A stretch of DNA of 64,000 bases, taken from Moniliella sp. 'wahieum' (taxonomy: Eukaryota; Basidiomycota; Moniliellomycetes; Moniliellales; Moniliellaceae). How positions within the stretch are numbered: the first letter of the stretch is position 1; each line of letters starts with the position of its first letter. A model generated the notes under the pieces. That model did not search any database and was not told the DNA's origin. It saw nothing but the letters and a program-made list of their open reading frames with translations. Below, in pieces: positions 54,370-64,000 of the stretch. The translations under genes and the position numbers were made by a program. The stretch is from NCBI GenBank assembly GCA_003971905.1, contig RSEE01000087.1, positions 62,001 through 126,000 on the forward strand, given 5' to 3'.

Positions 54370-54598
54370 CATGCCATCTCGCTATGTCCGGCCCCACTTC
54401 TGGTTCGACTCAGTCATCGTGAGCTACATCCGCTCTTATCTATATACCCGTTTGCTGAGGGTTCTGCCGTACGAAGAAGAACCCACCTCGGTCTGTGGAC
54501 AACTTGGACCTCCATCCTCCATCGCCAGGCCCAGCCAGCAAGCAGCCCAGCACCCATCCTGCCTCCACTTGCCCCCTCCTTCCTCTTCCCTCTGCACC

Positions 54599-55904
54599 AT
54601 GTCCCACCTGGTCATCGTCGGCGGCGGCGTGATCGGCCTGAGCATCGGCATCACCTACCTGCAGCAGCACCCCGACGCCCACGTCACGCTGGTCGCGCGC
54701 GACCTGCCCGCGTTGCCCACGAGCGTTGCGTGTGGCGGTACGCGCGGCCCTGGACGCACCTGGCCACTGGTGCAGGCTGGCCATCCAGCGAGCTATGCTT
54801 CGGCGTACGCCGGCGCGCACCACGTGAGTGCCGGTGGGCCCGAACTGGGCTGGGAGAAAACCACATTTGGGGTGCTGCAAGCCTTGCTGGAAGTGCAACC
54901 ATGGCGCGAGGTGTATTCGGGATGTAGCAACGTGCATGCGCAACCGCTGGTGTGGGTGGAACAAGTGGAAGTGCACCAACTTGCTACGCCCCCGGCCTCC
55001 TGGCGGGCGGCACTGGAATGGTACCCGTCTTTCCGCTGGCTCTCGGACGAAGAAACGGCGCACTTGCCGCTGGGCAAGTCGGGATGTACGTTTCGCACGA
55101 TTGACATTGTAGTGCCGCTCTACCTTCCGTGGCTGCGGTACCGGTTCGAGCAGTTGGGTGCAAGGTGGTACATGAGCACGTGGCGTCCCTCTCTCAGGCT
55201 GTTGCACTTGCGACGGCCCAAACGTCCGTGCCCGTCACAGGTCTTGTCAATGCTGCCGGAAGCGGGGCGCGGGAGTTGGACGAGGTACAAGACCAAGGGT
55301 GTTACCCCGTGCGCGGGCAAGTGGTGCGTGTGCAAGCCGATCGATGCACGACGAGCGTGCGGCGCCCATGGCTGCTTTCCGCCGGGCGGACAGCCACCAC
55401 GCCCTCCCGCCCGTCCCGCCCGCTCGCTCCATACCAAGGGTTCAGCCACACGGTCGCAGCGGGCTTTCGCGACGTGTACGCCATTCCCATGGGCAATGGC
55501 GAATTCGTCTTGGGCGGCACGCGCTTGGCCCATGATTACGACCCCAACGTGCGGCCCGAGACAACACGCGCCATCCTCGAGGCTAACCTGCGCGTTTACC
55601 CGGACCTATCCACCGACGGCACCGTAGAGGGCGTCACGATCAACGCCGTGGCAGTGGGCTTGCGCCCAGCTCGGACCGGCGGGGCCAAAGTGGATCGAAG
55701 TTGGTTCGAGGTGGACGAGGCACGGCGCAATGTACCGCTCGTGTCGGCATATGGGTTTGGTGGGGTCGGGTACCAGTCCTCGTGGGGCGCTGCCGCCGAG
55801 GTGGTAGCCTTATTGGACGCTCCTGGTCGGAAGTCAATGGCCTTGCTCACCAGCCCCCCACCGTCACAGCCACCGCATCCAACATGGACAAACCTAAGCT
55901 CTGA
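54599..55904 (+). CDS. D-amino-acid / D-aspartate oxidase family flavoenzyme
   Basis: FAD-dependent oxidase of the DAO family that deaminates D-amino acids in peroxisomes, giving H2O2. The start at 54599 leads directly into the dinucleotide fold SHLVIVGGGVIGLSIGITYL (Gly-x-Gly-x-x-Gly type), then VTLVARD, CGGTRGPGRTWPLVQ, W-rich middle, RTIDIVVPLYLPWLRYRFEQLG, and after a one-base shift near 55160 GCKVVHEHVASLSQAV, VNAAGSGARELDEV, YPVRGQVVRVQA (conserved in the family) and HTVAAGFRDVYAIPMGNGEFVLGGTR. The end has VSAYGFGGVGYQSSWGAAAEVVALL, matching the family's C-terminal GGxGxxxxWG segment. In one frame the protein would end with a PKL peroxisomal-targeting-like tripeptide at 55904. D-Asp versus neutral D-amino acid specificity cannot be told. 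Confidence 0.88.
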
Positions 55905-57146
55905 GTGGGCGAGAGGTAATGCGGTTGGTTTCGGTTTCGGTTTAGGGTGCCGAAACACGGTGCCGAAACACCAAGGCCTACCCTTCCTGTATGGATCCCT
56001 ATCCATTTTTGTTGCCCATTGTTTGAATACCAAAAGAGAGTCAGATGAGCTGTTATATCTTTCGGCCTTGCTCTTGCATTGCTGTCGTCGTCGCCGCGGT
56101 GGCCCGGGGGAATGTCGAAGACCAGTTGGGCCTGCGTCGCAGTGCGCGTACGTGACACCAAGGAACTTGGTTCAGGGCAGACAGGCGAGCAGGATCCAGT
56201 GTTAGCCGTAGCTTTTCGAGGATGGACGATGGATCAGTTCGAGATCGATATTTGCTCACGCCGCTGTATCAGCATCTGCGCGGGTACACCCTCTGGCACG
56301 ATGACAGGACATGGAGCCCTCCGGCTCTGGCCCCGCGCCAGGACCTCATCCTAGTGGGAACCGCCGGGCGACCTGGCACTCCTCCTCAGGTTCCACTCTT
56401 CGTCCCTCTGAGGTAGGCGGTGCGGGGGGTGGTCATTACGTTCTCAGTGACGACATCATACGCCGCTCACCTACATCCCTTCAGCAGGGACGACGCAAGC
56501 TGTACCAGGACGTCACCCTTGGTGATGAGACCTCAAATTAGGATGGCTCTTGAAGGGGATGCAATCGCACTAGCGGTGGTGATGGTGGTGGCAATGGTGG
56601 TGGCCGTAGTGGTGCAAGCCGGAGGTGGCAATCTGATACATACACTTCTGCTAGTACATCAACATCAAGCAGCCACTCGCCACCGAGCCTGGCTGCGGCC
56701 CAGGGAAACCCGAAGCGCCACCCAGCGGCACCCCTAGGCCTGAAGAAGGTTCGAAGGCGTCTTGGCCCAGCGCACGAGCCACCGCATGGACTCTGCTGGC
56801 GTTACATGCCGACGGCCGAGCAGGACGCGAAGCAAGGGAAAGCAAGGAGGTGCACGGTCCAACCGATCGCGTAGCCAAACGCCGGTGCGCCCCAGAGGCT
56901 CCTGCAGTCCTTGCTCGCTGAGCTGAACATCTATCCGACGGGCTAGCGGAGGCCTCTTACCCTCGTCGGGGCACGATCCTCGTCTATGCACTCACCACAA
57001 GCCCTGATGGACGCCGAATCGATGTCAGACCAATGCCAAACCTACGTCGGCTATGATCAGCTCCTCCCGGCGCGACGGTACAGGGTAGAAGGTATCGGAT
57101 TCCTGTGGTCATCTAGGTCGTAGGGTACGGTGCTGGGTACGCGGAA
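55905..57146. other. Intergenic region, no supported gene
   Basis: About 1.2 kb. Short open frames on + (56222-56416, 56420-56737) and - (56651-56991) lack any family or consistent frame. GGTGGTGGCAATGGTGGTGGCC-like words at about 56574-56605. Confidence 0.45.
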
Positions 57147-58343
57147 CTACGGCAAGTGGTAGTGACGCGGCTGGTAGGGCGTGTGCGCCGGGCGCGAGTG
57201 CTTGGGCGGGGCGGGACGCGGGGATGGCTTCAATCCGTCTTTGCCGCCGTCTTTGCCGCCGTCTTTGCCGCCGTCATCGTCGTCGTCTTGACCTCCTCCG
57301 CCGCCGCCACCACCACCTCCGCCGTCTTCATCGTCATCATTGTCATCATCAGTGCCGTCTCCACCACCCCCACCTCCTCCACCTCCTCCCCCGCCTCCTC
57401 CACCGCCTCCACCGCCACCTCCTCCACCTCCACCTCCACCTCCACCCCACCTCCACCTCCACCTCCACCTCCACCTCCACCTCCACCTCCACTCCTCCAC
57501 CTCCACCACCGCCGCCTCCACCTCCTCCCTCCACCCCCCCCCCTCCTCCACCCCCACCGCCACCTCCTCCTCCCCCTCCGCAACGAGAACGAGATCACCA
57601 AGGCGGGCTTCGAGACCGAGGCCAACCCTACGCCGGCCTTCCAAGCGGCCTTCGAAGCTGGGGCAGAAGTCAGGGTAGCAGGGAGGAGGGGTTGGGAGCG
57701 GTGGTCACCCAGTCGGGTGGGGACGGGGTGAGCCAGAGCGCCGAAACCTGGTCAGAGAAAGAACGAAGCGTGGCAGCTGTCGTGGTGGCAGGGGAGCGCG
57801 GAAGGTGGAGATGCGGTGCGCGATGGACGAAATACGTTACCACCTCGGGTACGTCACCGAGGTGGGTGAGGTCGTACGTGGCGACGTGCAGGGCCGAGAG
57901 TAAGTCCAGGTGACCGTACAGGCTGTCGTGGTGCAAACGCTGGAGAAACGTGACGCGCACGACGCGGTGGCAGTGCACCTCCACCACCATTTCCTTCAGC
58001 AGTGGCCAAGAGAGGATGGTAGTGAGATGAGGCGGAAGCGAGAGCAGACGCGTGTGGGCGAGAGAGAGACAGACAGGCCGAGCCGGCTCGGAATGGCAAG
58101 GCAGCGCCAGAGCACCTGTTCTTCCAAGGTTTGAACCCAGTGGGCGGCAAGCCAGGGCCGGGTGCCGTCGAGCGGCGGGTAGGCTTCCAGCGCCGAGAGC
58201 AGCGCCGGTCCGATGGCGGCGGCGGAGGCGGAGGCGCGGGGGGCGCAGGGGGGCGGGGTTACGTAGATCCACTCCTCTTCCTCTTTCTCTCCTTGCTCCT
58301 CGATCCCTTCGTTGAAGTCGCGTTTCTCATGATGCATGGGCAT
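57147..58343 (-). CDS. Hypothetical protein, low-complexity C-terminal part
   Basis: Unrecognised. On -, the ATG at 58343 (MPMHHEKRDFNEGIEEQGEK) leads into EEEEWIYVTPPPCAPR, IGPALLSALEAYPPLDGTRPWLAAHWVQTLEEQVLWRCLAI and, after a frame change or intron near 58040, WPLLKEMVVEVHCHRVVRVTFLQRLHHDSLYGHLDLLSALHVATYDLTHLGDVPEVVTYFVHRA (about 57825-58020). That amphipathic, Leu-rich part looks real. Beyond 57660 the sequence passes through a (CCACCT)n stretch, so the end at 57147 is arbitrary: the real gene may stop near 57670. On +, a frame near 57585-57660 (LRNENEITKAGFETEANPTPAFQAAFEAG) also looks protein-like, so coding on + cannot be excluded. Confidence 0.35.
57360..57590 (+). repeat. CCACCT / CTCCAC hexamer tract
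   Basis: About 230 bp of near-perfect CACCTC repeats with CCG interruptions. On + it encodes Pro or His-Leu repeats; on -, Gly, Glu-Val or Trp-Arg repeats, all low complexity. Confidence 0.85.
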
Positions 58344-59703
58344 CGGTGGTGGTCCAGAGATGGTGGTGGAGAAGCACTATGCCGTGGGCGCGGGGACGGT
58401 AGCGAACGGTCGCACCGGCAGTGACTAGTGAACGGCTCACGAGGCGCAGGTAAAAGGAACAAAACAATTCGATGTTCGCAATGAGGCGGGTTTCGTTCGA
58501 TTCTGTCGCCAGAAAATAAACACTGGCAGCGCATGGTCATGGTGAAGGCCCCGAATCAATTCCGCCTCTCGCCAGGTCTTCCTTTTTCTTAACGCTCTGT
58601 TCTAAGTCTGAGCTGTGTTCATGAGGAACGATTGGGCACCACCACCTGGGGCTAGGCCCTAGGTCTGTTCCTTAGTTCTGTTCGTTCTTGGAGGGAACTG
58701 CCTGTGTCTTGCTCTTCCCGCCATTGAAAGTACACTCTCTGGGCCCTGACTATAGGGCGTGTCGCCTCCAGATTCCCTGGGCGATTACGCCAAACGGGCG
58801 ATTGAACGATCCACGCAATGATCACATGCAAACCCCCTGAGCGCCACGTGGGATAAAGATAGTCGCCAGCAACTCGCGAGCTGGAAGGATGGTGCCAGCG
58901 TGGCCAAGCAGATCAGGGGCAGAGGAGGTGTTGGCCAAGCATCTACCTTGCCACTGCAGACGCTACGACAGCATGCACATCATGCTTCCCCTCACCCACC
59001 GCCTTGTCTCGATTGTGCCTCGCTCGGCACAGGGCCAGTGTGTTGGCGAACGTCTATATACGGGCCGCCCAGCCGCTTACTCAAGAGCCAGTAGGGGCGA
59101 ATTATCGAGCGGCCCAGTGCGTCGTCCTCCTCGGCACCGCCGACCTGCCCCCCCCCCCCACCAGCCGATCGTGGTGCAACGCTCAGCGTTCATTGGCCGC
59201 ATCCTTCACACGCCTGCTTCACCGTCCACACCCCCACAGGCCGCCGCGTCTGGCGCTGAGACACGCACCGCGACCAGAGTTAGACACATCCAACGGGCCA
59301 ACCGCGCGTTCGCCTTTCCGGCACGTGGCTACGTAGCCGCCCGAATAGTCTTTTGGCAGACCGTGAGGCCCAATCGGCCACATCCGCAGGCCTTCTTCAG
59401 GGGCACTGCCCACGCCGCCATCGTCCACTTCCTCCCCCCCACCACCTCCTCTTCTCCATCCAGCGTGCCTCTGAGCTGGCCTCTTGGGCTTCCATCCCTC
59501 CCCGTTTCCTTGGCCTCAACTGGTTGTTGCCTCCCCCCCCACCCCACCGACCTGGTTTTGTCGGTTTGTCACCATCCCGGACCGGCCTCCCCCCCCCCCT
59601 CTAATCCCTTCCTCAGCACGCTTGAAGCGCCCATTTCCATCAGGTATGCCTTGTGATGCGTGCTTGCTCGTGTCCGCTGTGATGCTAACCATCCGACGCA
59701 GCT
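58344..59703. other. Intergenic region and 5' leader of the kelch gene
   Basis: No supported protein gene. AT-richer at 58440-58900; TATA-like CTATATAC at 59053-59060; C-runs at 59149-59159 and 59590. A probable leader intron (59642-59701) ends two bases before the proposed ATG of the kelch gene. Confidence 0.5.
59642..59701 (+). other. Probable 5' leader intron of the kelch gene
   Basis: Donor GTATGC at 59643-59648 region, GCTAAC branch-like at 59683, acceptor CGCAG ending at 59701. If real, ATG 59704 is the first codon after it. Confidence 0.5.
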
Positions 59704-62700
59704 ATGGTATCAATCAAGTTTACTGTCTTGCCTGGGCCATGGGCTGTGCCCTGGTCCAGGCTGTCTCCCTCCCCCGGCATCAGAGCTCAACCTCCATGCC
59801 CGAAACGCGGTGGGCCAAGCAGTGGTGCACTTGCCAGGGCACAAGGCCGCCGTCTTCCTTGGTGGCCGCTCCCAGCAAGGAGATCTGCTGCACCGCGCCG
59901 ACGTGCTCAACATCTCCGCTCTTAACCTCGGCCATGACCTTTCCCAGGTTTGGTCCTCCCCTCCCCCTCCCCAAGGAGTGCCAGCCTCAACGTTCGCCTC
60001 GGCTGTGCCTCTGTCCAACAACTCCTTCCTCCTCCTGGGTGGGGAGAGTGACACCATGCGCCGCCGCTCCTGCCTATCTGTTTTCCGGTCACGAGGGAAG
60101 TCTGAATGGGACGTGGCGTGCCCTCAACTCTTCCTCGGCAGTGTATGAACGGACCCACGTCCAGGCCCTTGCCGTGCACAACACCACTTCGCACCAGGAC
60201 ACCATTTTCGTTGCTGGGCAGGCGCGTGCTCGTGCCGGCTGCCCCGACATTCCCCGTAACCTCTCCCTCGCGACAACCGAGAAGTGGGTCGTTACTTCGG
60301 AAGCCAATCAGGTGGGTATGGCCATCAACGTTAAGCCTATTCCGCGGCACTTGAGGCGGGACGTGCCTGTGCGGGACTACGCTGCGGTCCCGCTGAAAGG
60401 CGAGAAGGGCACGGAGAAGCTGCTCTAACCTCGTGGGTTGACCTCGGAAAAGCAAGTGATCAGTCTACGCCACATCTGGGCCCTCGAGGTCAGCACGGGG
60501 GAATGGAGCCGGGTCAAGACGGCGGGTGTGATTGAGGGGGGGCTGTATGGACATACGGCCACCCTGATGCCCGACAACAAAGTCGTCGTTGTTGGCGGCT
60601 ACAAGGCAACTGGGAAAAAAAAACCATGTCTTCCTCCACTTTTGTTCTCGACCTCAATGTCTCCCCCCCCACCTGGTCCCTTTCCGCCTCCTCCTCCCCC
60701 CCGTCTTCCACTCGGCCTTTGCCGTCGGACACAAGCTGATCATTGCCTTTGGCAAGACTGCTTCCACGTCCAAGCGAGCTGGTCCGGAGGATGTGATGTT
60801 CTTTGATTCACGCACTGGATCGTGGTCCAACAGTTCCATGCAGCTGCCCCGTGACCTCCAGTACCGTGACTGCCTCGACGGCTTCGGCCGCCTCCTCCTC
60901 GCCCGTACACAGTTCGGCGAGCCATGCTGCTCGCAGTCGACTCGTGTCCCCTCCACTCGCACGGTCACACTATGCAAGGCCACAGCTCCATCTCCTCCAA
61001 CCCGATCTACTCTACTGTTTGGCCCGTCAGTTGGTTCGCAAGGGACCCTCACTGGCCCGCTGCCAGTTCCATCCTCAGGGGCCAACGTGCAAAGCGCGCC
61101 GGTCTCTACGGGCAGTGGCAGCCACAAGATGATGGACGTACCTTGGCCGCCATTCTTGCCCCACCCTGAGTGTGGCATTTGCGCTGATCCTATGGTTATT
61201 GTTTGGCTTGTGCGTGTGGCGTACGTGCACCGGCGCAAGGCGCAGAAGAAGCTGGAACAACCGATGCCGAGTCCCCCTATGATGTCTTCCTTGCCGCGGG
61301 GCGTGCCCCAGACCCGCCGCCCATCGAGAGCAGCACCACCCTCGCGAGCCAAAGTCAAGAATGGAAGAAACTGAGCAGCATGCACTCGTCCTGGTCCCCT
61401 ATTGAGACGCCTGAGCCAGCGAAGCTGCCTAGCATGGACAAGTACACTGCGGTGCAAAGCAGCTCGGTGCGCAACCTGCACAACTTCCGCGGCAGGGCGA
61501 GTATTAAGCGGGAAAGGGAGACCGCGCGCTTCCACGCCGCTGTCCAAGCCGAGCCCGAATCGCCCGCCATGTCCCAACGGATGGACGAAGCGAGTTGGCT
61601 GGCCTCAGCGCGGATCCCTGTGCCTGAACCCGTGCTTACCCCCGTTCCCACCGGCATGACGAGCAGGACAAGTGAGCCAGCGGCCACCTCGCCCATTTTG
61701 GAGGACACGCAGCGGACCGCGTCGCCGGGGCCAGAGGAGCTGTGTCCGACCCTGAGGCAGAGACGCAGTCGGTCCAAGCTGTGTCTCAAGCTTCGGCAGC
61801 CGCTGGGGTAGGTCTTCGGGACCAGCCTGGCCCTTCGCACCGACGTGAGAGCGGTTGGTTTGACTTCATAACCGAACGCACTCCCAGCGGGAGCGAAAAA
61901 CGCCTACTGTTCCGTCCGTCGGGACCGAGTCGTTGGTGGACCCCTTTGCTACTCAACAGGAGCTCACAGCCCCTCAGCCCGTCGAGCAAGAAGAGGAAAA
62001 TCCGCCCTCGTGGCTCCAGCACTCGCCTATCGCTCACCCTCACCTTCGATGCACTCAGCCCGCTCCCTCACCCCCGCCTTCCTTCCTCCCCGGCCGCATT
62101 CCGGCCTGTCTCGTCCCCGCCGGCCCTCCACTCTCCATCAACAAGGCACCCAGTCGTACCCCGTCAGGACGTCCTTTGCCCCCTGCCCCCGCCGGTCGTA
62201 CCCCGTCACATACGAGGCGCTCTACATCCCCCGCTGCGCCGGCGCCCGGATCCCTGGGGCAAACGGTGGCCGTGTCTTCGCCGACAACTGCCGTGTCTCC
62301 TTTCGAGAGTGGTGCAGAGGAGGCACGATGGCGGTCGAGCGGGCGCGCGTGCCAGTGCCTAGCTCGCAATCCCGGCCGTATTCGGGACAGGAAGCGCGTG
62401 TACGAAGGCGGGAAGAAGAACGCCTGTATCGTACCATGCACCATCGGTTCAGTCTGGTGCGAACGCCAGCGTCGGTGCGCGTCGTCTGTCGGTCCCTCAT
62501 GCGCGCATGATGATCCCAGTGTGCTGCTGGCTGGAGCCGCCGGAGCTGGTATGGCTGGCGTGGTCGCAAAGCATCTTGCAACCGCGTGCGAGTGCGCTGT
62601 ACGCGCCCTCGGAAGGCAGTCGCGCCTCCTCTCCCACTCCGTCGGAACGACTGTTTGCGCCCGAGGGGCAATGGGCGTGCCCCGGCGTATCGGCTGTCGC

Positions 62701-62740
62701 AGACTCGCCCTTCAATTTCCCCAGTTCCGATTCGCTCTGA
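59704..62740 (+). CDS. Kelch-repeat single-pass membrane protein
   Basis: Fungal kelch (galactose-oxidase central-domain type) receptor-like protein. The ATG at 59704 (MVSIKFTVL) is followed, after a one-base shift, by AWAMGCALVQA, a plausible signal peptide. Kelch blades follow: GHKAAVFLGGRSQQGDLLHRADVLNI, ASAVPLSNNSFLLLGGESD, DTIFVAGQARA, HTATLMPDNKVVVVGGYKATG and AFAVGHKLIIAFGKTAS ... VMFFDSRTGSWSNSSM (about 59850-60880). A transmembrane helix lies near 61155-61215 (TLSVAFALILWLLFGLCVW), followed by the basic stop-transfer RTCTGARRRRSW. The long cytosolic tail is Ser/Pro-rich, with SVRNLHNFRGRASIKRERE near 61470 and SGWFDFITERTPSG near 61850; the end is NFPSSDSLstop. Function unknown; several kelch membrane proteins act in cell polarity or sensing. 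Frame shifts throughout. Confidence 0.7.
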
Positions 62741-63456
62741 GCTAGCCCCCATCTCTGGTGCCTCTTACGCGCCATACCCCTTCTCCCTCATGTCATCTAT
62801 GCTCTACCTTTGTCGATTGAAGTCGTTTGGCTATTTTTTTTTCGCGGGAGCACAGACCGTGCGTGCTACATTTAGGGAAGGAAAGAAAGGAAAGGAAAGA
62901 AAGGAAAGGAAAGGAAAGGAAAGGAAAGGAAAGGAAAAGGAAAAGGAAAGGAAAAAGGAAATAAAAGGAAAGGAAAGGAAAGGAAAGGAAAGGAAAAAGG
63001 AAAAGGAAAGGAAAGGAAAGAAAGGAAAGGAAAGGAAAGGAAAAAAGGAAAGGAAAGGAAAGGAAAGGAAGGAAAAAGGAAAGGAAAGGAAAGGAAAGGA
63101 AAGGAAAGGAAAGGAAGAAAGGAAAGGAAAGGAAAAGGGGAAAGGAAAGGAAAGGAATGTGAAAGGAGGATGCCAATAGTCAAAGCCAGCCGAGAGGTAG
63201 AATGCATGTCATGTGACAAGGACAAGGCACGTGCCAAGCCACGGGCAGATGCACGCTGATGCATGCACGCGGAAGCAGCCCTAGGCCCAACCCTAGCGGC
63301 GCCGCGTACGTCAGCGCCACGGGAGGGAGCAAAGCAGAGGAGCAGGCACGAGGGCGGTCAGGCCCACACACAGGCCGCCACAGCGCGTGTGGGATTGGGG
63401 GGCTCCTAACTCGGTCTGAGTACTCACAGCAGCCCCAGCAGACCACCGCCGCCGCC
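62741..63456. other. Intergenic region with purine tract
   Basis: Contains the GGAAA tract and, after it, a TGTCATGTGACA palindrome (63207-63218). No gene seen. Confidence 0.6.
62874..63164 (+). repeat. GGAAA pentamer microsatellite tract
   Basis: About 290 bp of almost pure purine on + made of GGAAA units with AAAGG and GGAAAAAGG variants (the tract begins with GGGAAGGAAAG). Both + and - frames give Lys/Gly/Arg or Phe/Ser/Leu low-complexity strings, so nothing there is a gene. Confidence 0.95.
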
Positions 63457-64000
63457 ATGCACAACGCACCCGCCGCCATGCCCACGCCCCCCGCCATGCT
63501 CGCCTCCGCCGAGGCCGCCTACGCCTACCACGACCCCATCTCCACCGCCGTCGCCGCCGCCCTCCAGCCGCCTCGCCCGCGCCGCCTCGCCCCCGCCCAC
63601 GCCTACTGCGCCTGCGCCACAGCCCCAGCCGCCGCCCCCGCCGCTCCCCATCCCGCCCCACCTCCCGCCCCACCTCCAGCCACACCCAGCCGCATACCCG
63701 CACGCCCGCCGCCCCCGCCCCTCCCGCCCCTCCAGCCCTCCCGCACCCCCCCACGCACCCCGCTCCCTGCCCGCCACCCCTCTGCCCCGGCCCCCGCCCC
63801 ACCCCTCCGGCCTGCCCACGCCCACGCCCACGCCACGCCCTTCGACCACGCCTATGCGCCCAGCCATCCCCCTACGCGTACCCGCCCCACCCCAACTCCT
63901 CCCCGCTGGCCCCGCGCCCACCCCCCTGCCGCAGCCTCCGCGCCCACACCCACACCCGCCTCCGCCCTCGCTTCCGCTGCGGCTCCGCTTGCGTCTCCGC
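63457..64000 (+). CDS. Pro/Ala-rich protein, 5' end only (runs off the window)
   Basis: Starts at ATG 63457 (MHNAPAAMPTPPAMLASAEA, YAYHDPISTAVAAAL), with a Kozak-like GCCGCC context, and stays open to the window edge with Pro/Ala/His-rich sequence. No domain is visible in the part present; a DNA-binding regulator would be a guess. The strong C-rich + strand composition is shared with the reverse frames. Confidence 0.4.
   Translation, partial: MHNAPAAMPTPPAMLASAEAAYAYHDPISTAVAAALQPPRPRRLAPAHAYCACATAPAAAPAAPHPAPPPAPPPATPSRIPARPPPPPLPPLQPSRTPPRTPLPARHPSAPAPAPPLRPAHAHAHATPFDHAYAPSHPPTRTRPTPTPPRWPRAHPPAAASAPTPTPASALASAAAPLASP

Larger units (their letters stand above)
53204..54598. other. Intergenic region between the unrecognised gene and the oxidase gene
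   Basis: Starts with a long pyrimidine tract that contains an 18-C run (about 53341-53358) and TTTC repeats, then AT-richer DNA with GCTTGAA repeats, a GATCGAT cluster and a TATA-like TATATAC at 54441. No gene is supported. Confidence 0.6.

Noticed and set aside
57147-57644. Trp-Arg / Glu-Val repeat peptides as possible toxin or antimicrobial peptides
   Set aside because: They are frames of a CACCTC repeat; no signal peptide or cysteine pattern.
62874-63164. CRISPR-like array
   Set aside because: Units are 5 nt and continuous, without unique spacers, and this is a nuclear fungal sequence.
1-64000. LTR elements, LINEs, DNA transposons or rRNA
   Set aside because: I saw no reverse transcriptase, integrase, transposase, gag-like or long terminal repeat signature; only short tandem and dispersed words.

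Overview
This window is nuclear DNA from a filamentous or yeast-like fungus, most likely a basidiomycete. Evidence for a fungus: short spliceosomal introns (about 50-125 nt) with GTRNGT donors and CTAAC/CTGAC branch points, fungal families (Stealth sugar-phosphate transferase with EF-hand, lipin, SUR7/PalI tetraspan, RCF1, SNC1-type R-SNARE, RAD21, VPS11, TAF9), a tRNA-Glu with an intron at the canonical position, and strong GC richness with long Pro/Ser/Gly/Asp low-complexity stretches. The narrower guess (Ustilaginomycotina-like) is inference from protein style only.

Layout, left to right: a gene-poor repeat-rich leader (1-2967); one very large low-complexity gene on + (2968-9869); an intergenic block; a first Stealth-family glycan phosphotransferase on + (11348-14705); VPS11 on + (15216-19614) converging on the phosphatidate phosphatase lipin on - (19901-23537); a mitochondrial-carrier-like membrane protein on - (24202-25833); a 2.5 kb intergenic region with a tRNA and several short-repeat clusters; a SUR7/PalI-like tetraspan on + (28351-29552) converging on a TPR+J-domain co-chaperone on - (30083-31637); an unresolved 1.3 kb; TAF9 (-) and RCF1 (+) sharing a divergent promoter; a second Stealth gene on + (35619-38738); a tRNA-Glu(CTC); an alpha/beta hydrolase on + (39583-41560) converging on cohesin RAD21 on - (42714-45030); a C2H2 zinc-finger regulator on - (46226-48571); an SNC1-type R-SNARE on - (49084-49518); an unrecognised protein on + (50472-53203); a D-amino-acid oxidase family gene on + (54599-55904); a weak hypothetical gene on - (57147-58343); a kelch-repeat single-pass membrane protein on + (59704-62740); a long GGAAA tract; and the 5' end of a Pro/Ala-rich gene cut by the window edge.

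The genes are ordinary eukaryotic housekeeping loci rather than one operon-like system. Themes recur: secretory/endolysosomal traffic (VPS11, SNC1-like, SUR7-like), lipid and mitochondrial function (lipin, carrier-like, RCF1), and Golgi glycan modification (two Stealth paralogues about 20 kb apart on the same strand).

A dominant property is that nearly every conserved gene here, including ones expected to be essential (RAD21, TAF9, VPS11, the SNARE), changes reading frame by one or two bases at several places, often at homopolymers, and one tRNA lacks one base of its T-stem. The simplest reading is uncorrected indel error in the assembly. Gene spans below therefore run across such shifts; they are not single open frames. 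I saw no recognisable transposon, viral element, rRNA or CRISPR array.
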